Of a DNA stretch of 64,000 bases, positions 51,848-59,879 are shown piece after piece. The notes below the pieces were generated by a model. That model did no database searches, had not been told where the DNA came from, and saw nothing but the letters and a program-made list of their open reading frames with translations. The stretch lies in assembly GCF_007997295.1 (NCBI RefSeq), contig NZ_VORY01000010.1:1-64000 (forward strand). The letters are read 5' to 3'. The DNA comes from Gillisia hiemivivida (GTDB lineage: Bacteria; Bacteroidota; Bacteroidia; Flavobacteriales; Flavobacteriaceae). The translations under genes and the position numbers were made by a program. Each line of letters starts with the position of its first letter. Positions within the stretch are counted from its first letter, which is position 1.

Positions 51848-53401
51848 ATGAGTGATATAGCAGAAAAGTTTGGCATTAAACAGGCCTTAAAAGACCTTGG
51901 GATTAAAGATATAAATGAAGGGACTTCTACCGGAGCAGAATTTTTTGGAAGTGGTGAAATTATTGAATCATATTCGCCTGTAGATGGTTCGTTGATAGGG
52001 AAAGTGAAGACTACCTCTAAAGAAGATTATGAGAAAGTGATGACTGCTGCTACCGAAGGTTTCAAAAGCTGGAAAACAATGCCTGCACCATTACGTGGAG
52101 AAATAGTTAGAAAATTCAATGAAGAGTTACGCCGTTTGAAAGAACCACTTGGAAAATTGGTTTCTTATGAAATGGGTAAATCTTATCAAGAAGGTTTAGG
52201 CGAGGTTCAAGAAATGATAGATATCTGCGATTTCGCAGTTGGATTATCTAGACAATTGCACGGACTTACCATGCACTCTGAGCGTCCTGGACATAGAATG
52301 TACGAACAATACCACCCACTTGGAGTAGTAGGAATTATTTCTGCTTTTAATTTCCCCGTGGCTGTTTGGTCTTGGAATACAGCTTTGGCTTGGGTTTGTG
52401 GAGATGCTTGTGTTTGGAAAGGATCTGAAAAAACACCAATTACTTCTGTAGCTTGTCAAAAAATAGCTGCAAGAGTATTTGAAGAAAACAATGTGCCTGC
52501 TGGAATTTCTTGTCTCGTGACTGGAGATTATAAAGTAGGAGAAATGATGACTACAGATAATCGTATTCCGCTTATTTCTGCAACTGGATCTACCAGAATG
52601 GGTAGGATCGTTGCTTCTAAAGTAGCGGAACGTCTTGGAAATTCTTTATTGGAATTAGGTGGTAACAATGCAATTATTGTAACTCCAGATGCCGATATTA
52701 AAATGACCGTTATTGGTGCTGTATTTGGAGCTGTGGGAACTGCAGGTCAACGTTGTACTTCTACAAGAAGACTTATAATTCACGAATCTATTTACGATAA
52801 AGTAAAAGATGCTATTGTTGCCGCTTACAAGCAATTAAGCATTGGAAACCCTTTAGATGAAAATAACCACATGGGACCACTTATAGATAAAGATGCGGTG
52901 AAAAATTACCAAAATGCTTTGACTAAAGTTGTTGAAGAAGGTGGAAACATCATTGTTGAAGGTGGTGTTTTAGAAGGTGAAGGTTTTGAAAGCGGTTGTT
53001 ATGTGAAACCAGCAATTGCTGAAGCTAAGAACTCTTACGAGATCGTTCAGCATGAAACTTTTGCTCCTGTATTGTACATGATGAAATATTCTGGAAATAT
53101 TGAAGATGCAATGGAATTACAGAATGGAGTGAAGCAGGGTCTTTCTTCTGCGATTATGACCAATAATTTAAGAGAGGCAGAATATTTCTTATCTGTAAAC
53201 GGATCGGACTGTGGAATTGCCAATGTGAATATTGGAACCAGTGGAGCCGAAATTGGTGGCGCCTTTGGAGGTGAAAAAGATACTGGTGGTGGACGTGAGT
53301 CTGGATCTGATGCTTGGAAAGTGTATATGAGAAGACAAACAAATACTATTAATTATACAACAGAATTGCCATTATCGCAAGGAATCAAGTTCGATTTATA
53401 G
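51848..53401 (+). CDS. aldehyde dehydrogenase, ALDH7 (aminoadipate semialdehyde dehydrogenase) type
   Basis: NAD(P)-dependent aldehyde oxidation. The 517-aa protein has cofactor residues in ISAFNFPVAVWSWN and ATGSTRMGR, Glu in LELGGNNAIIV and the nucleophile in GTAGQRCTSTRR. The ELGGNNA motif (not the more common ELGGK), NGSDCGIANVNIGTSGAEIG and GGGRESGSDAWK are ALDH7 (antiquitin, piperideine-6-carboxylate dehydrogenase) traits. This points to lysine catabolism. Proximity to 3-hydroxyanthranilate dioxygenase would instead suggest aminomuconate semialdehyde, but that enzyme belongs to a different subfamily. Confidence 0.88.
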   Translation: MSDIAEKFGIKQALKDLGIKDINEGTSTGAEFFGSGEIIESYSPVDGSLIGKVKTTSKEDYEKVMTAATEGFKSWKTMPAPLRGEIVRKFNEELRRLKEPLGKLVSYEMGKSYQEGLGEVQEMIDICDFAVGLSRQLHGLTMHSERPGHRMYEQYHPLGVVGIISAFNFPVAVWSWNTALAWVCGDACVWKGSEKTPITSVACQKIAARVFEENNVPAGISCLVTGDYKVGEMMTTDNRIPLISATGSTRMGRIVASKVAERLGNSLLELGGNNAIIVTPDADIKMTVIGAVFGAVGTAGQRCTSTRRLIIHESIYDKVKDAIVAAYKQLSIGNPLDENNHMGPLIDKDAVKNYQNALTKVVEEGGNIIVEGGVLEGEGFESGCYVKPAIAEAKNSYEIVQHETFAPVLYMMKYSGNIEDAMELQNGVKQGLSSAIMTNNLREAEYFLSVNGSDCGIANVNIGTSGAEIGGAFGGEKDTGGGRESGSDAWKVYMRRQTNTINYTTELPLSQGIKFDL

Positions 53402-53439
53402 TAATTTAGAATAGAGATCTAAGATTTTAGATATTAGAA

Positions 53440-53469
53440 AAAACCACCTTGAAAAAGGTGGTTTTTTTG
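53440..53469 (+). terminator. rho-independent terminator of the ALDH gene
   Basis: AACCACCTT, tetraloop GAAA and AAGGTGGTT followed by TTTTT on the plus strand, about 40 nt after the stop. Confidence 0.88.
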
Positions 53470-53524
53470 TTTGATATTGGTAAATAAATCATTCTCAAAA
53501 AGGACTTCTGCAGACACTTTTAGA

Positions 53525-53765
53525 CAACTCTTGATGTCATTCCGACAGAGGAGGAATCTCTTTACCAAATTGAGATTTTTCATTTCATTTCATTTCTTTC
53601 AGATGATAATAGGAAGACAATGTCAGGCTGAGCCCTGTGATAAAAAATTATCTAGCGTAGGAAATTGACGTATGTAAGATGCTGAAACGAGTTCAGCATG
53701 ACGGAAGTTAAAACCAGTATCGTCACGCTGTCCCGATACTTCGGGAGTTTCAGGGTCTCTTATTC
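53525..53765. repeat. dispersed intergenic repeat, family B, composite copy
   Basis: Within the 410-nt gap after the ALDH gene three blocks recur elsewhere: GTCATTCCGACAGAGGAGGA followed by ATCTCTTTACC, AGATGCTGAAACGAGTTCAG followed by CATGACGG (near-copy at 41.07 kb), and a CCCGATACTTCGGGAG hairpin. No gene is seen in the gap. Confidence 0.5.
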
Positions 53766-53811
53766 AGAGTAACTTTGAAAATACGTCAATGGTAGCCTGT
53801 TGAAGTCTTAT

Positions 53812-54525
53812 TTAAACTGAAATGATTTCAGATTCTTCTAAAAGTTTCTCTTGCCTAAATTTTAAAATAATCTGTGCAATTGCTATTACATCCTTCTCGC
53901 AATAAACTGCGATCCTGTTAATATTTCGCTCTTCATAAAACACATCTCTAACTTCAGAGCCATCTATGTCGTCTTTAGGTGATGGAATACCAAGCACATT
54001 GGTAAGTAGTTTAAGAGAAGTATAATGTTTATAGTCTCCAAACTTCCATAATTCCAAGGTGTCTAAATGCGGCACTTCCCAAGGTTTCTTTCCGAAGAGA
54101 TTCAGTTTAGGTGGAAGGGAAAGGCCATGTACAAGCATTCTTCTGGCAATGAAAGGAAAATCGAATTCCTTGCCATTATGGGCACATAAAAGATGATGAT
54201 CTTTATAAAAGTGTGTACTTAATAAGTTGGAAAAATCTTTCAGAATTTTTTCTTCCTCTCCTTTAAATGTTGTTAATCTAAAAGTTCTGGAATCTTCTCT
54301 GCTTTTGAAAAACCCTACCGAGATACATGCTATTTTACCAAACTCGGCCCAGATTCCTGCACGAACATAATATTCTTCTGCCGTAAATTCTTCTTTTCGC
54401 TGGTACTTGGATTTCTCTTCCCATAGCTGCTGTTTTATAGGAGAGAGCTCTTGGAAAGTACGGGTCTCGGGGACTGTTTCTATATCCAGAAAAAGGATGT
54501 GTTCTATTGATATTTTATGAAGCAT
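53812..54525 (-). CDS. DnaQ-like 3'-5' exonuclease (PolB-exonuclease-like)
   Basis: A 237-aa RNase H-fold exonuclease standing alone, not fused to a polymerase. Exo I is LFLDIETVPE, Exo II is HNGKEFDFPFIARR and Exo III is YCEKDVIAIAQ, giving four acidic residues; it fits the predicted PolB-like exonuclease family. The insert GKKPWEVPHLDTLELWKFGD is typical. It overlaps the 3' end of the serine hydrolase gene by 11 nt. Role probably in DNA repair or RNA turnover. Confidence 0.85.
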   Translation of the reverse strand: MLHKISIEHILFLDIETVPETRTFQELSPIKQQLWEEKSKYQRKEEFTAEEYYVRAGIWAEFGKIACISVGFFKSREDSRTFRLTTFKGEEEKILKDFSNLLSTHFYKDHHLLCAHNGKEFDFPFIARRMLVHGLSLPPKLNLFGKKPWEVPHLDTLELWKFGDYKHYTSLKLLTNVLGIPSPKDDIDGSEVRDVFYEERNINRIAVYCEKDVIAIAQIILKFRQEKLLEESEIISV

Positions 54526-55678
54526 TTTTCAACATTTTATAGGTTTCATCTATATAAATAAAGAAATCTTTCGAGTGATTTTCACCTTCTTCTCTTCGGA
54601 TAAGATCATGTCCTAACCTCACTATAATAAGGTCATCCTCAGGGATCACAATTACATATTGACCTAATATTCCGCGCATGTAAAAAATATCTTTGCCTTT
54701 GTAATCATTTAACCAAAAGCCATATCCATATTGCTGAGAATCTTTAAATCTTGCATTGGTTGCCTTTTTCACAAAATCTGGATCCAGTAATTGTTGTCCA
54801 TTCCACTTTCCGTTGTCTTTAAATAGTTTGCCAAAATGGGCGAAATCCCGGGCATTGGAAGCAATACAGCAATAAGCTTTTTCCATTCCATTTTCTTCGC
54901 TGTCCAATTGCCAAAGGGCATCATACTCCATTCCCATTGGTTTCCAAAAACTCTCGCTCAGGTAATTGGAGAGATTCTTTCCAGTGGCCTTTTCTATTAC
55001 AATCCCCAATAAAATGGTGTTCCCGCTTAAATATTCAAAGGAAATTCCAGGTTCTTCCACTACTTTTAGATTCAAGGCTTCTTTTCTAATATCATCGCCA
55101 AAATAAGCTCTGGCAGTTTGAGAAAAGGGATTAAAATAATCTTCATCCCAGTCTAATCCAGAGGACATAGATGCCAGATCGCCCACAGTTAATTTTGCCT
55201 GCAATCCTTTATTGAATTCTGGAAAGAAATCCCCTACCGGTTGGTTTAGATTCTTGATATATCCATCCTTGATAGCCTTCCCGAGTAGAGCAACAGTTAT
55301 AGATTTTGCCATAGAAAATGAGTTGGTTTTTGAAAGCAACTCGTAATCTTCTGCATAATCTTCATACCAAATACTGTCGTTTTTAATTATAAGAAAAGCG
55401 ACAGTCCCTAACTCATTGTTGAGATCTGTTAGTTTATCAGTTGGTTTAGTTTCATTGTAGTTCTTATGAGTTGGCCATGAAGAGGTCAAAGAAGAATCTG
55501 CTTCAATTACACGATTTTCAAATTCGGGATAGTCATCTATATAAGCGGTATTATGACCTTGTAAATAGATCACTTGAATTCCTTTTAGGATATAATCATA
55601 ATTGAACAGATATAATAGAATCACTACTAAGAGAATAGTAGCTAAAAACGCACCGATAATTTTCAAGAATAACCTCAT
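54515..55678 (-). CDS. serine hydrolase (beta-lactamase class C / NylB-like)
   Basis: A 387-aa protein with one N-terminal membrane span (about residues 5-25, FLKIIGAFLATILLVVILLY), so it is membrane anchored with the catalytic domain outside the cytoplasm. The SxxK motif is in NSFSMAKSITVALLG. The tyrosine motif is FEYLSGNTILLG, as in 6-aminohexanoate-dimer-hydrolase-like proteins. GYGFWLND and RLGHD occur near the C-terminus. Natural substrate unknown; the family includes esterases and D-amino peptidases and need not confer resistance. The ATG at 55678 is preferred to a GTG six bases upstream. Confidence 0.87.
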   Translation of the reverse strand: MRLFLKIIGAFLATILLVVILLYLFNYDYILKGIQVIYLQGHNTAYIDDYPEFENRVIEADSSLTSSWPTHKNYNETKPTDKLTDLNNELGTVAFLIIKNDSIWYEDYAEDYELLSKTNSFSMAKSITVALLGKAIKDGYIKNLNQPVGDFFPEFNKGLQAKLTVGDLASMSSGLDWDEDYFNPFSQTARAYFGDDIRKEALNLKVVEEPGISFEYLSGNTILLGIVIEKATGKNLSNYLSESFWKPMGMEYDALWQLDSEENGMEKAYCCIASNARDFAHFGKLFKDNGKWNGQQLLDPDFVKKATNARFKDSQQYGYGFWLNDYKGKDIFYMRGILGQYVIVIPEDDLIIVRLGHDLIRREEGENHSKDFFIYIDETYKMLKNAS

Positions 55679-55717
55679 AGTCACTAAAAATAGGGCTTTT
55701 TATCTTAAGAGAGAATT

Positions 55718-56188
55718 TTAAAATAGCTCTTGTTGTAAAGGAGGATTTTCAAAGTCCAATAACCATTTTTTTCTCCAAAGTCCACCCGCATAACCGGTTA
55801 AAGAACTATCACTTCCAATCACCCGGTGTCAAGGACTAACTATCCACAAGGGGTTTTTCCCATTTGCCGAAGCCACAGCACGAATGGCCTTTACATCCCC
55901 TAACTCTTTAGAAAGTTTTAAATACGAGCGAGTTTCTCCAAATGGAATTTTGTTTAATGCTTCCCAGACTTTTTTTTGAAACGGTGTTCCTTTTGGGTTT
56001 AATTTAAAGTCAAAATGCTGAAGCTGCCCATTAAAATAAGCCTTAAGTTGATCAACGGCAGGAATTATAAATCCAGGAATATCAACGCTTATTTCTCTCT
56101 CTTCATCTACGATCCTAATTTCTGAAATCCCATCTTTATCACCAGTTATATAACAGATCCCCAAGGGAGTTTTAAGACTGACCGTCAT
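55718..56188 (-). CDS. ogt: methylated-DNA-[protein]-cysteine S-methyltransferase with in-frame TGA at the active-site Cys
   Basis: Repairs O6-alkylguanine by transferring the alkyl group to its own Cys. The first 119 codons encode a normal enzyme (GTPFQKKVWEALNKIPFGET; AIRAVASANGKNPLWIVSP). The next codon, where family members have the Cys of PCHRV, is TGA (55829-55831). The same frame then continues HRVIGSDSSLTGYAGG and LWRKKWLLDF to a TAA at 55718-55720, exactly as in intact enzymes (156 codons in all). A conventional reading stops at 55829 and lacks the catalytic residue and C-terminal helix. It may be selenocysteine, a nonsense mutation or a base error. The start overlaps the CNNM gene by 17 nt. 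Confidence 0.75.
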
Positions 56189-57272
56189 TATTAGCAGATT
56201 TTATTTCCGAATCATTTTGCTGAATAAGTCCGAGTTTTTTAGCTCGCTTTTCCCAGTTTTGTCGAGCCATAAGTTGCATATCTTCAATATTATCGTTTTC
56301 ATCCATGATCTCAAGTCCTAAGAGGGTTTCAATAATGTCTTCCATTGTTACCAATCCGATGGTGTTTCCATATTGATCGGCTACTATTGAAATATGGGCT
56401 TTTCGTTTGATAAAAATCTCGAAAAGCTCTGGTATTGGAGTGTTGGGATTGGTGATGAAAACATCCCTTGTTAAAATGCTTAAAGGTTCCGGGCCTCTTT
56501 CGTCTATCATTTCCTCAAGAATATCATCTTTAAGCACGAAACCCGTAATATTATTGGGCTTGCCTTTATAAACTGGGATTCTGGAAAATTTTAAATTTTT
56601 ATTCGCGCGGTGAAAATCTTCAATGCTGGTAGACTCATCTTCTATGGTGGCGACAGAAAATGGGGTCATTACATCTTTTGCCTCGACCGATTTGAACACA
56701 AGCAGATTTTTGATAACAGTAGTTTCTTTTTCTTCAAAAAAACCTTCTTCCTCCGCTGCATCGGTAATTGCCATAAATTCCTCCCTACTCATGGTACTTA
56801 CGTGTGCCGATTTTCCAATTAGTTTGGTGGTAAGCATCATCAACCAAAGAATCCCTGTGTATTTCAATGGAAATAATAAGATTTTTAAACATATAACAGT
56901 AAATTTTCCAAGCGATTGCCAGTACGTTGCTCCAATTGTTTTTGGAACTATTTCAGAAAGAATTAATATTGCCAAGGTCATTACAGCTGATACGATTCCT
57001 ACTGAATTTCCTCCGCCTCCAAAAACCTTCTCCGCCTGCACTCCTACAAGAATTGCTCCCACAGTGTGGGCAACCGTGTTTAAAGTTAAAATGGCGATGA
57101 GAGGTTTATCTATATCGTTTTTGAAATGTGTTAAAGTGGTTGCATAAGCCTTTCCTTCCTTTTTTTTAATACGGATAAAAGTAGGAGTTATACTAAGTAA
57201 AACCGCTTCCAGAATAGAGCATAAAAATGAAAAAAAAATGGCAAGAGTAGCATAAAGAATAAGTAAGCCCAT
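56172..57272 (-). CDS. CNNM/CorC-type membrane protein with CBS domains
   Basis: A 366-aa member of the DUF21-CBS (hemolysin C/CNNM) family linked to Mg2+ or other divalent-ion efflux. The DUF21 domain with four spans covers about residues 1-150 (FFSFLCSILEAVLLSITPTF; LNTVAHTVGAILVG; LSEIVPKTIGATYW). A CBS pair covers about residues 195-320 (VMTPFSVATIEDES to GLVTMEDIIETLLGLEI). The CorC_HlyC C-terminal domain is absent. It overlaps the alkyltransferase start, so both are on one mRNA. Confidence 0.9.
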   Translation of the reverse strand: MGLLILYATLAIFFSFLCSILEAVLLSITPTFIRIKKKEGKAYATTLTHFKNDIDKPLIAILTLNTVAHTVGAILVGVQAEKVFGGGGNSVGIVSAVMTLAILILSEIVPKTIGATYWQSLGKFTVICLKILLFPLKYTGILWLMMLTTKLIGKSAHVSTMSREEFMAITDAAEEEGFFEEKETTVIKNLLVFKSVEAKDVMTPFSVATIEDESTSIEDFHRANKNLKFSRIPVYKGKPNNITGFVLKDDILEEMIDERGPEPLSILTRDVFITNPNTPIPELFEIFIKRKAHISIVADQYGNTIGLVTMEDIIETLLGLEIMDENDNIEDMQLMARQNWEKRAKKLGLIQQNDSEIKSANNDGQS

Positions 57273-57349
57273 TGTTGCATTTAGTTTTAGGACACTAAAA
57301 TAAGGATTCTTTACTACATTTTTCCTAAAGTATTGGTAAAGCCGTTTAG

Positions 57350-57471
57350 TTCGTCATTGAAGGTTTAATCCCCGTCCAGATAAGCATCGGGATACTTCTG
57401 AATTTTAAAACTGTATTCCTTCCTATAGCGAATGGGACATACTTCATGGGCTTACTCTGAGTTCTTGATTT
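57350..57471 (+). repeat. dispersed intergenic repeat, family A copy
   Basis: Diverged unit: CGTCATTGAAGGTTTAATCC, GAATTTTAAAACTGTATTCC, then GGGACATACTTCATGGGCTT and TTCTTGATTT, the same order as at 12.1 kb. It lies in the 310-nt gap between the CNNM gene and the next minus-strand gene and is followed by a terminator hairpin. Nothing else is seen in the gap. Confidence 0.55.
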
Positions 57472-57472
57472 A

Positions 57473-57511
57473 AAAAAGCTGTTACCGGTAAAAACTACCG
57501 ATAACAGCTTA
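57473..57511 (-). terminator. rho-independent terminator of the 162-aa protein gene
   Basis: On the minus strand AAGCTGTTATCGGTA and TACCGGTAACAGCTT pair (one small bulge) and are followed by TTTTT. It lies about 70 nt after the stop at 57583. Confidence 0.8.
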
Positions 57512-57539
57512 TAAATTAGTTTATTTTTATACAATCCCG

Positions 57540-57577
57540 CTTATCCGGTAGGTACGAGCATCGGGAATTAAACCCAC
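57540..57577 (-). repeat. family A repeat, short fragment
   Basis: The minus strand carries CTCAGTGGGTTTAATTCCCG, a weak match to the left end of family A. It sits immediately beyond the following gene's stop. Confidence 0.35.
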
Positions 57578-57582
57578 TGAGA

Positions 57583-58071
57583 TTAAGCGGAAAGATTGGA
57601 TTTTATGAGTTTATCCCATTTATTTGCCATGAATAATTGTGCATCGGCATCTAAACTATCGTTGTCATCTTCATCATAAAAAATCACCTCCTTTACTTTC
57701 TCCTTAGAATTGTTCTTCAATAGTTCTAATCCGATATGTGTTAAGGCAAGTTTATTCTTATTTCCTATTTTTTGTTGATGACCGGATTTGGCAACAACAC
57801 TTTGTCCTACACTTTTAAGATCTATCACTTCATATTTAGTATGGTCTTTTGGATCTATTACCAAGAATTTTTTAGTGGTACTGTCCAAGCCAAGTAATAA
57901 GGAATTGGTTATTTCAATCTGATCCAACTTCATGTTATGTTCAGTTGCAAGGCTGTGTAATCTTTTCTTTACTCTTTTTTCTTTTGATGAGTGGCGTACG
58001 ATCATAAAGATGATAGGTCCAACAAATAAAGCCAATAGGGCGATACCCATGATAGCTGATGAATTTTCCAT
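57583..58071 (-). CDS. membrane-anchored hypothetical protein
   Basis: A 162-aa protein with one N-terminal span (about residues 7-25, IMGIALLALFVGPIIFMIV), a basic juxtamembrane stretch (RHSSKEKRVKKRL) and a soluble C-terminal domain with beta-strand pattern (KKFLVIDPKDHTKYEVIDL; VKEVIFYDEDD). The basic stretch predicts a cytoplasmic soluble domain. I do not recognise the family. Monocistronic, with a clear terminator. Confidence 0.75.
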   Translation of the reverse strand: MENSSAIMGIALLALFVGPIIFMIVRHSSKEKRVKKRLHSLATEHNMKLDQIEITNSLLLGLDSTTKKFLVIDPKDHTKYEVIDLKSVGQSVVAKSGHQQKIGNKNKLALTHIGLELLKNNSKEKVKEVIFYDEDDNDSLDADAQLFMANKWDKLIKSNLSA

Positions 58072-58257
58072 TTTAATTTAATTTTAAGTAGTGTTCTAGA
58101 AAACATCTTTCTTGTAAGTGGCTATAAAGCTTGCACTAAAAAAAGGGTTTTCATTAATTGTTTTGTTTAATATTTTTCTGAAGAGTTGAAAACAAGAACA
58201 GATAGATCTCAAGTAATTATAAAGACCAAATTTTCGAGAATTCAACTAGAAAAAACC

Positions 58258-58614
58258 TTACCAAAAAAACTGAAATGGAAATATTTGTTGTGAGAGTAGA
58301 TGCTTAAGATCTGGGTTATGTAACCACAGATTATAAGTATAAGTGCGGCTAAGAGATTCAGAAGAATCAAAGGAATTTATACCAATCCCGCCTGAATTGA
58401 AATAGTCTGGGTTTGAGGCTATTTCTATAACTACGGAAACCGAGGCTTCTTCTGTATAGATAGCCTTGGTGTTTTGTTCTAATTTAAAGGTATAAGAGTG
58501 TCTGGAATTTAGATCCAGAGTTTCTGAAGGGAATGAAAATGCCGAACTGCTAACTACATTAAATAACGTAATTAGCAATAATGAAATACTAAATGGTAGC
58601 TTCTTGATTTTCAC
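58258..58614 (-). CDS. small exported hypothetical protein
   Basis: A 118-aa protein with a basic N-terminus and hydrophobic signal segment (LPFSISLLLITLFNVVSSSA, cleavage near SSA-FSF). The mature part is polar with aromatic-rich strands (HSYTFKLEQNTKAIY; SRTYTYNLWLHN) and ends in IFPFQFFW, a terminal aromatic typical of outer-membrane strands. I do not recognise it. It is isolated and could be a decayed gene, but the signal peptide argues for expression. Confidence 0.55.
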   Translation of the reverse strand: MKIKKLPFSISLLLITLFNVVSSSAFSFPSETLDLNSRHSYTFKLEQNTKAIYTEEASVSVVIEIASNPDYFNSGGIGINSFDSSESLSRTYTYNLWLHNPDLKHLLSQQIFPFQFFW

Positions 58615-58674
58615 CTAACAAATGTACATTAAAAGTGAATTCGCAATAAAAAAATCAAGCTAAATTTCAACAGC

Positions 58675-59649
58675 TTAAGAAATTAATTTTACGGCATCTT
58701 TTGCAAAATAGCTTGCTATCATATTGGCTCCTGCACGTTTAATTGCAGTTAATTGCTCCATCATCACAGCATCATGATCTAACCAGCCTTTTTCTGAAGC
58801 AGCTTTTATCATTGCATACTCTCCACTAACCTGATACACTGCTACTGGAACTGTCACTGCGTTTTTAATTTCACGAACAATATCCAAATAACACAGTCCT
58901 GGTTTCACCATTACTATATCTGCACCCTCTTCAATATCCATCAAGGTTTCACGAATAGCTTCTTCCCTGTTTGCCGGATCCATCTGATAGGTTTTTTTGT
59001 CTCCAAATCCTGGAGCAGAATCTAGTGCATCGCGAAAAGGCCCGTAAAATGCAGAAGCATATTTTGCAGAGTAGCTTATAATTCCCGTGTCATGAAAACC
59101 TTCATCTTCCAATAATGTTCTAATTTCGAAGATCCTTCCATCCATCATATCGCTGGGCGCAACAAAATCGGCACCTGCTATGGCGTGCGAAAGTGACATT
59201 TCAGCTAAAATTGCGGTGGTGTCATCATTCAATATTTTTCCATCGGCAACTACTCCATCATGACCAAAAGAAGAATAAGGATCTAAAGCGATATCTGTCA
59301 TTACCAACATTTCAGGAACGGCATTTTTCACAGTTTTAATCGCTCGTTGCATTAAACCCTCAGCATTTAAAGCTTCGGTTCCTGCATTATCTTTTAAACT
59401 GTCCGGCACCTTTACAAATAGCAACACCGATTTAAGTCCCAGTTTCCAAAGCTCTTTCACTTCCTTTTCCAACAAATCCAAACTGAATCTATAATAGTTA
59501 GGCATAGATGCGATCTCTTCCTTCACGCCCTTCCCTTCAACTACAAATAATGGCACTAAAAAATCGTTTGGAGAGATTATATTTTCTCTAACCAATGATC
59601 TAATAGTTTCGTTGGTTCTAAGTCTTCTATTTCTTCTTAATGGATACAT
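58675..59649 (-). CDS. hemB: porphobilinogen synthase (5-aminolevulinate dehydratase)
   Basis: Condenses two 5-aminolevulinate molecules to porphobilinogen in haem synthesis. A 324-aa TIM barrel. Schiff-base lysines are in ISYSAKYASAFYGPF and in DIVMVKPGLCYLDI. The metal loop reads DIALDPYSSFGHDG, with Asp in place of the Cys residues of zinc enzymes, so a zinc-independent, Mg-type enzyme is predicted. The start at 59649 (MYPLRRNRRLR) matches family N-termini; an upstream in-frame start at 59673 is less likely. Confidence 0.94.
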   Translation of the reverse strand: MYPLRRNRRLRTNETIRSLVRENIISPNDFLVPLFVVEGKGVKEEIASMPNYYRFSLDLLEKEVKELWKLGLKSVLLFVKVPDSLKDNAGTEALNAEGLMQRAIKTVKNAVPEMLVMTDIALDPYSSFGHDGVVADGKILNDDTTAILAEMSLSHAIAGADFVAPSDMMDGRIFEIRTLLEDEGFHDTGIISYSAKYASAFYGPFRDALDSAPGFGDKKTYQMDPANREEAIRETLMDIEEGADIVMVKPGLCYLDIVREIKNAVTVPVAVYQVSGEYAMIKAASEKGWLDHDAVMMEQLTAIKRAGANMIASYFAKDAVKLIS

Positions 59650-59879
59650 AGGAATTAACTTTTTATTAATCAACTCAAGGTAGTAACGAATTTATGGCAA
59701 CTAGTTACTTTCAAAATCTACGGCACGTTAGTTCGCATTTGCAAATATAAAGCATGCTTAAGAATTTCTTGGTATATAGCTATCGGGATTATATTTTCGA
59801 ATATTTGGTTAAAATTGTAACGTAACTGCTTATTAGTTACTAATAGGTTTAAAGATAAAACTCAGCTAATCTACCAACT

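Noticed and set aside
51848-53401. Assignment as aminomuconate semialdehyde dehydrogenase from position beside the dioxygenase
   Set aside because: Sequence motifs fit the ALDH7 branch, so the context-based name was not adopted.
54515-55678. Assignment as an antibiotic-resistance beta-lactamase
   Set aside because: The SxxK and YLSGN motifs fit the broader serine hydrolase (NylB-like) group; nothing indicates lactam hydrolysis.
56623-57147. Open frame of 174 codons on the plus strand within the CNNM gene
   Set aside because: Antisense to a well-supported membrane protein with CBS domains; no recognisable product.
57346-57534. Open frame of 62 codons, minus strand, near the CNNM gene
   Set aside because: It lies entirely in a family A repeat and a terminator hairpin. 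Similar peptides (NQEPRGK- or RTQSKPMKY-like) are obtained from other copies only because the DNA repeats.
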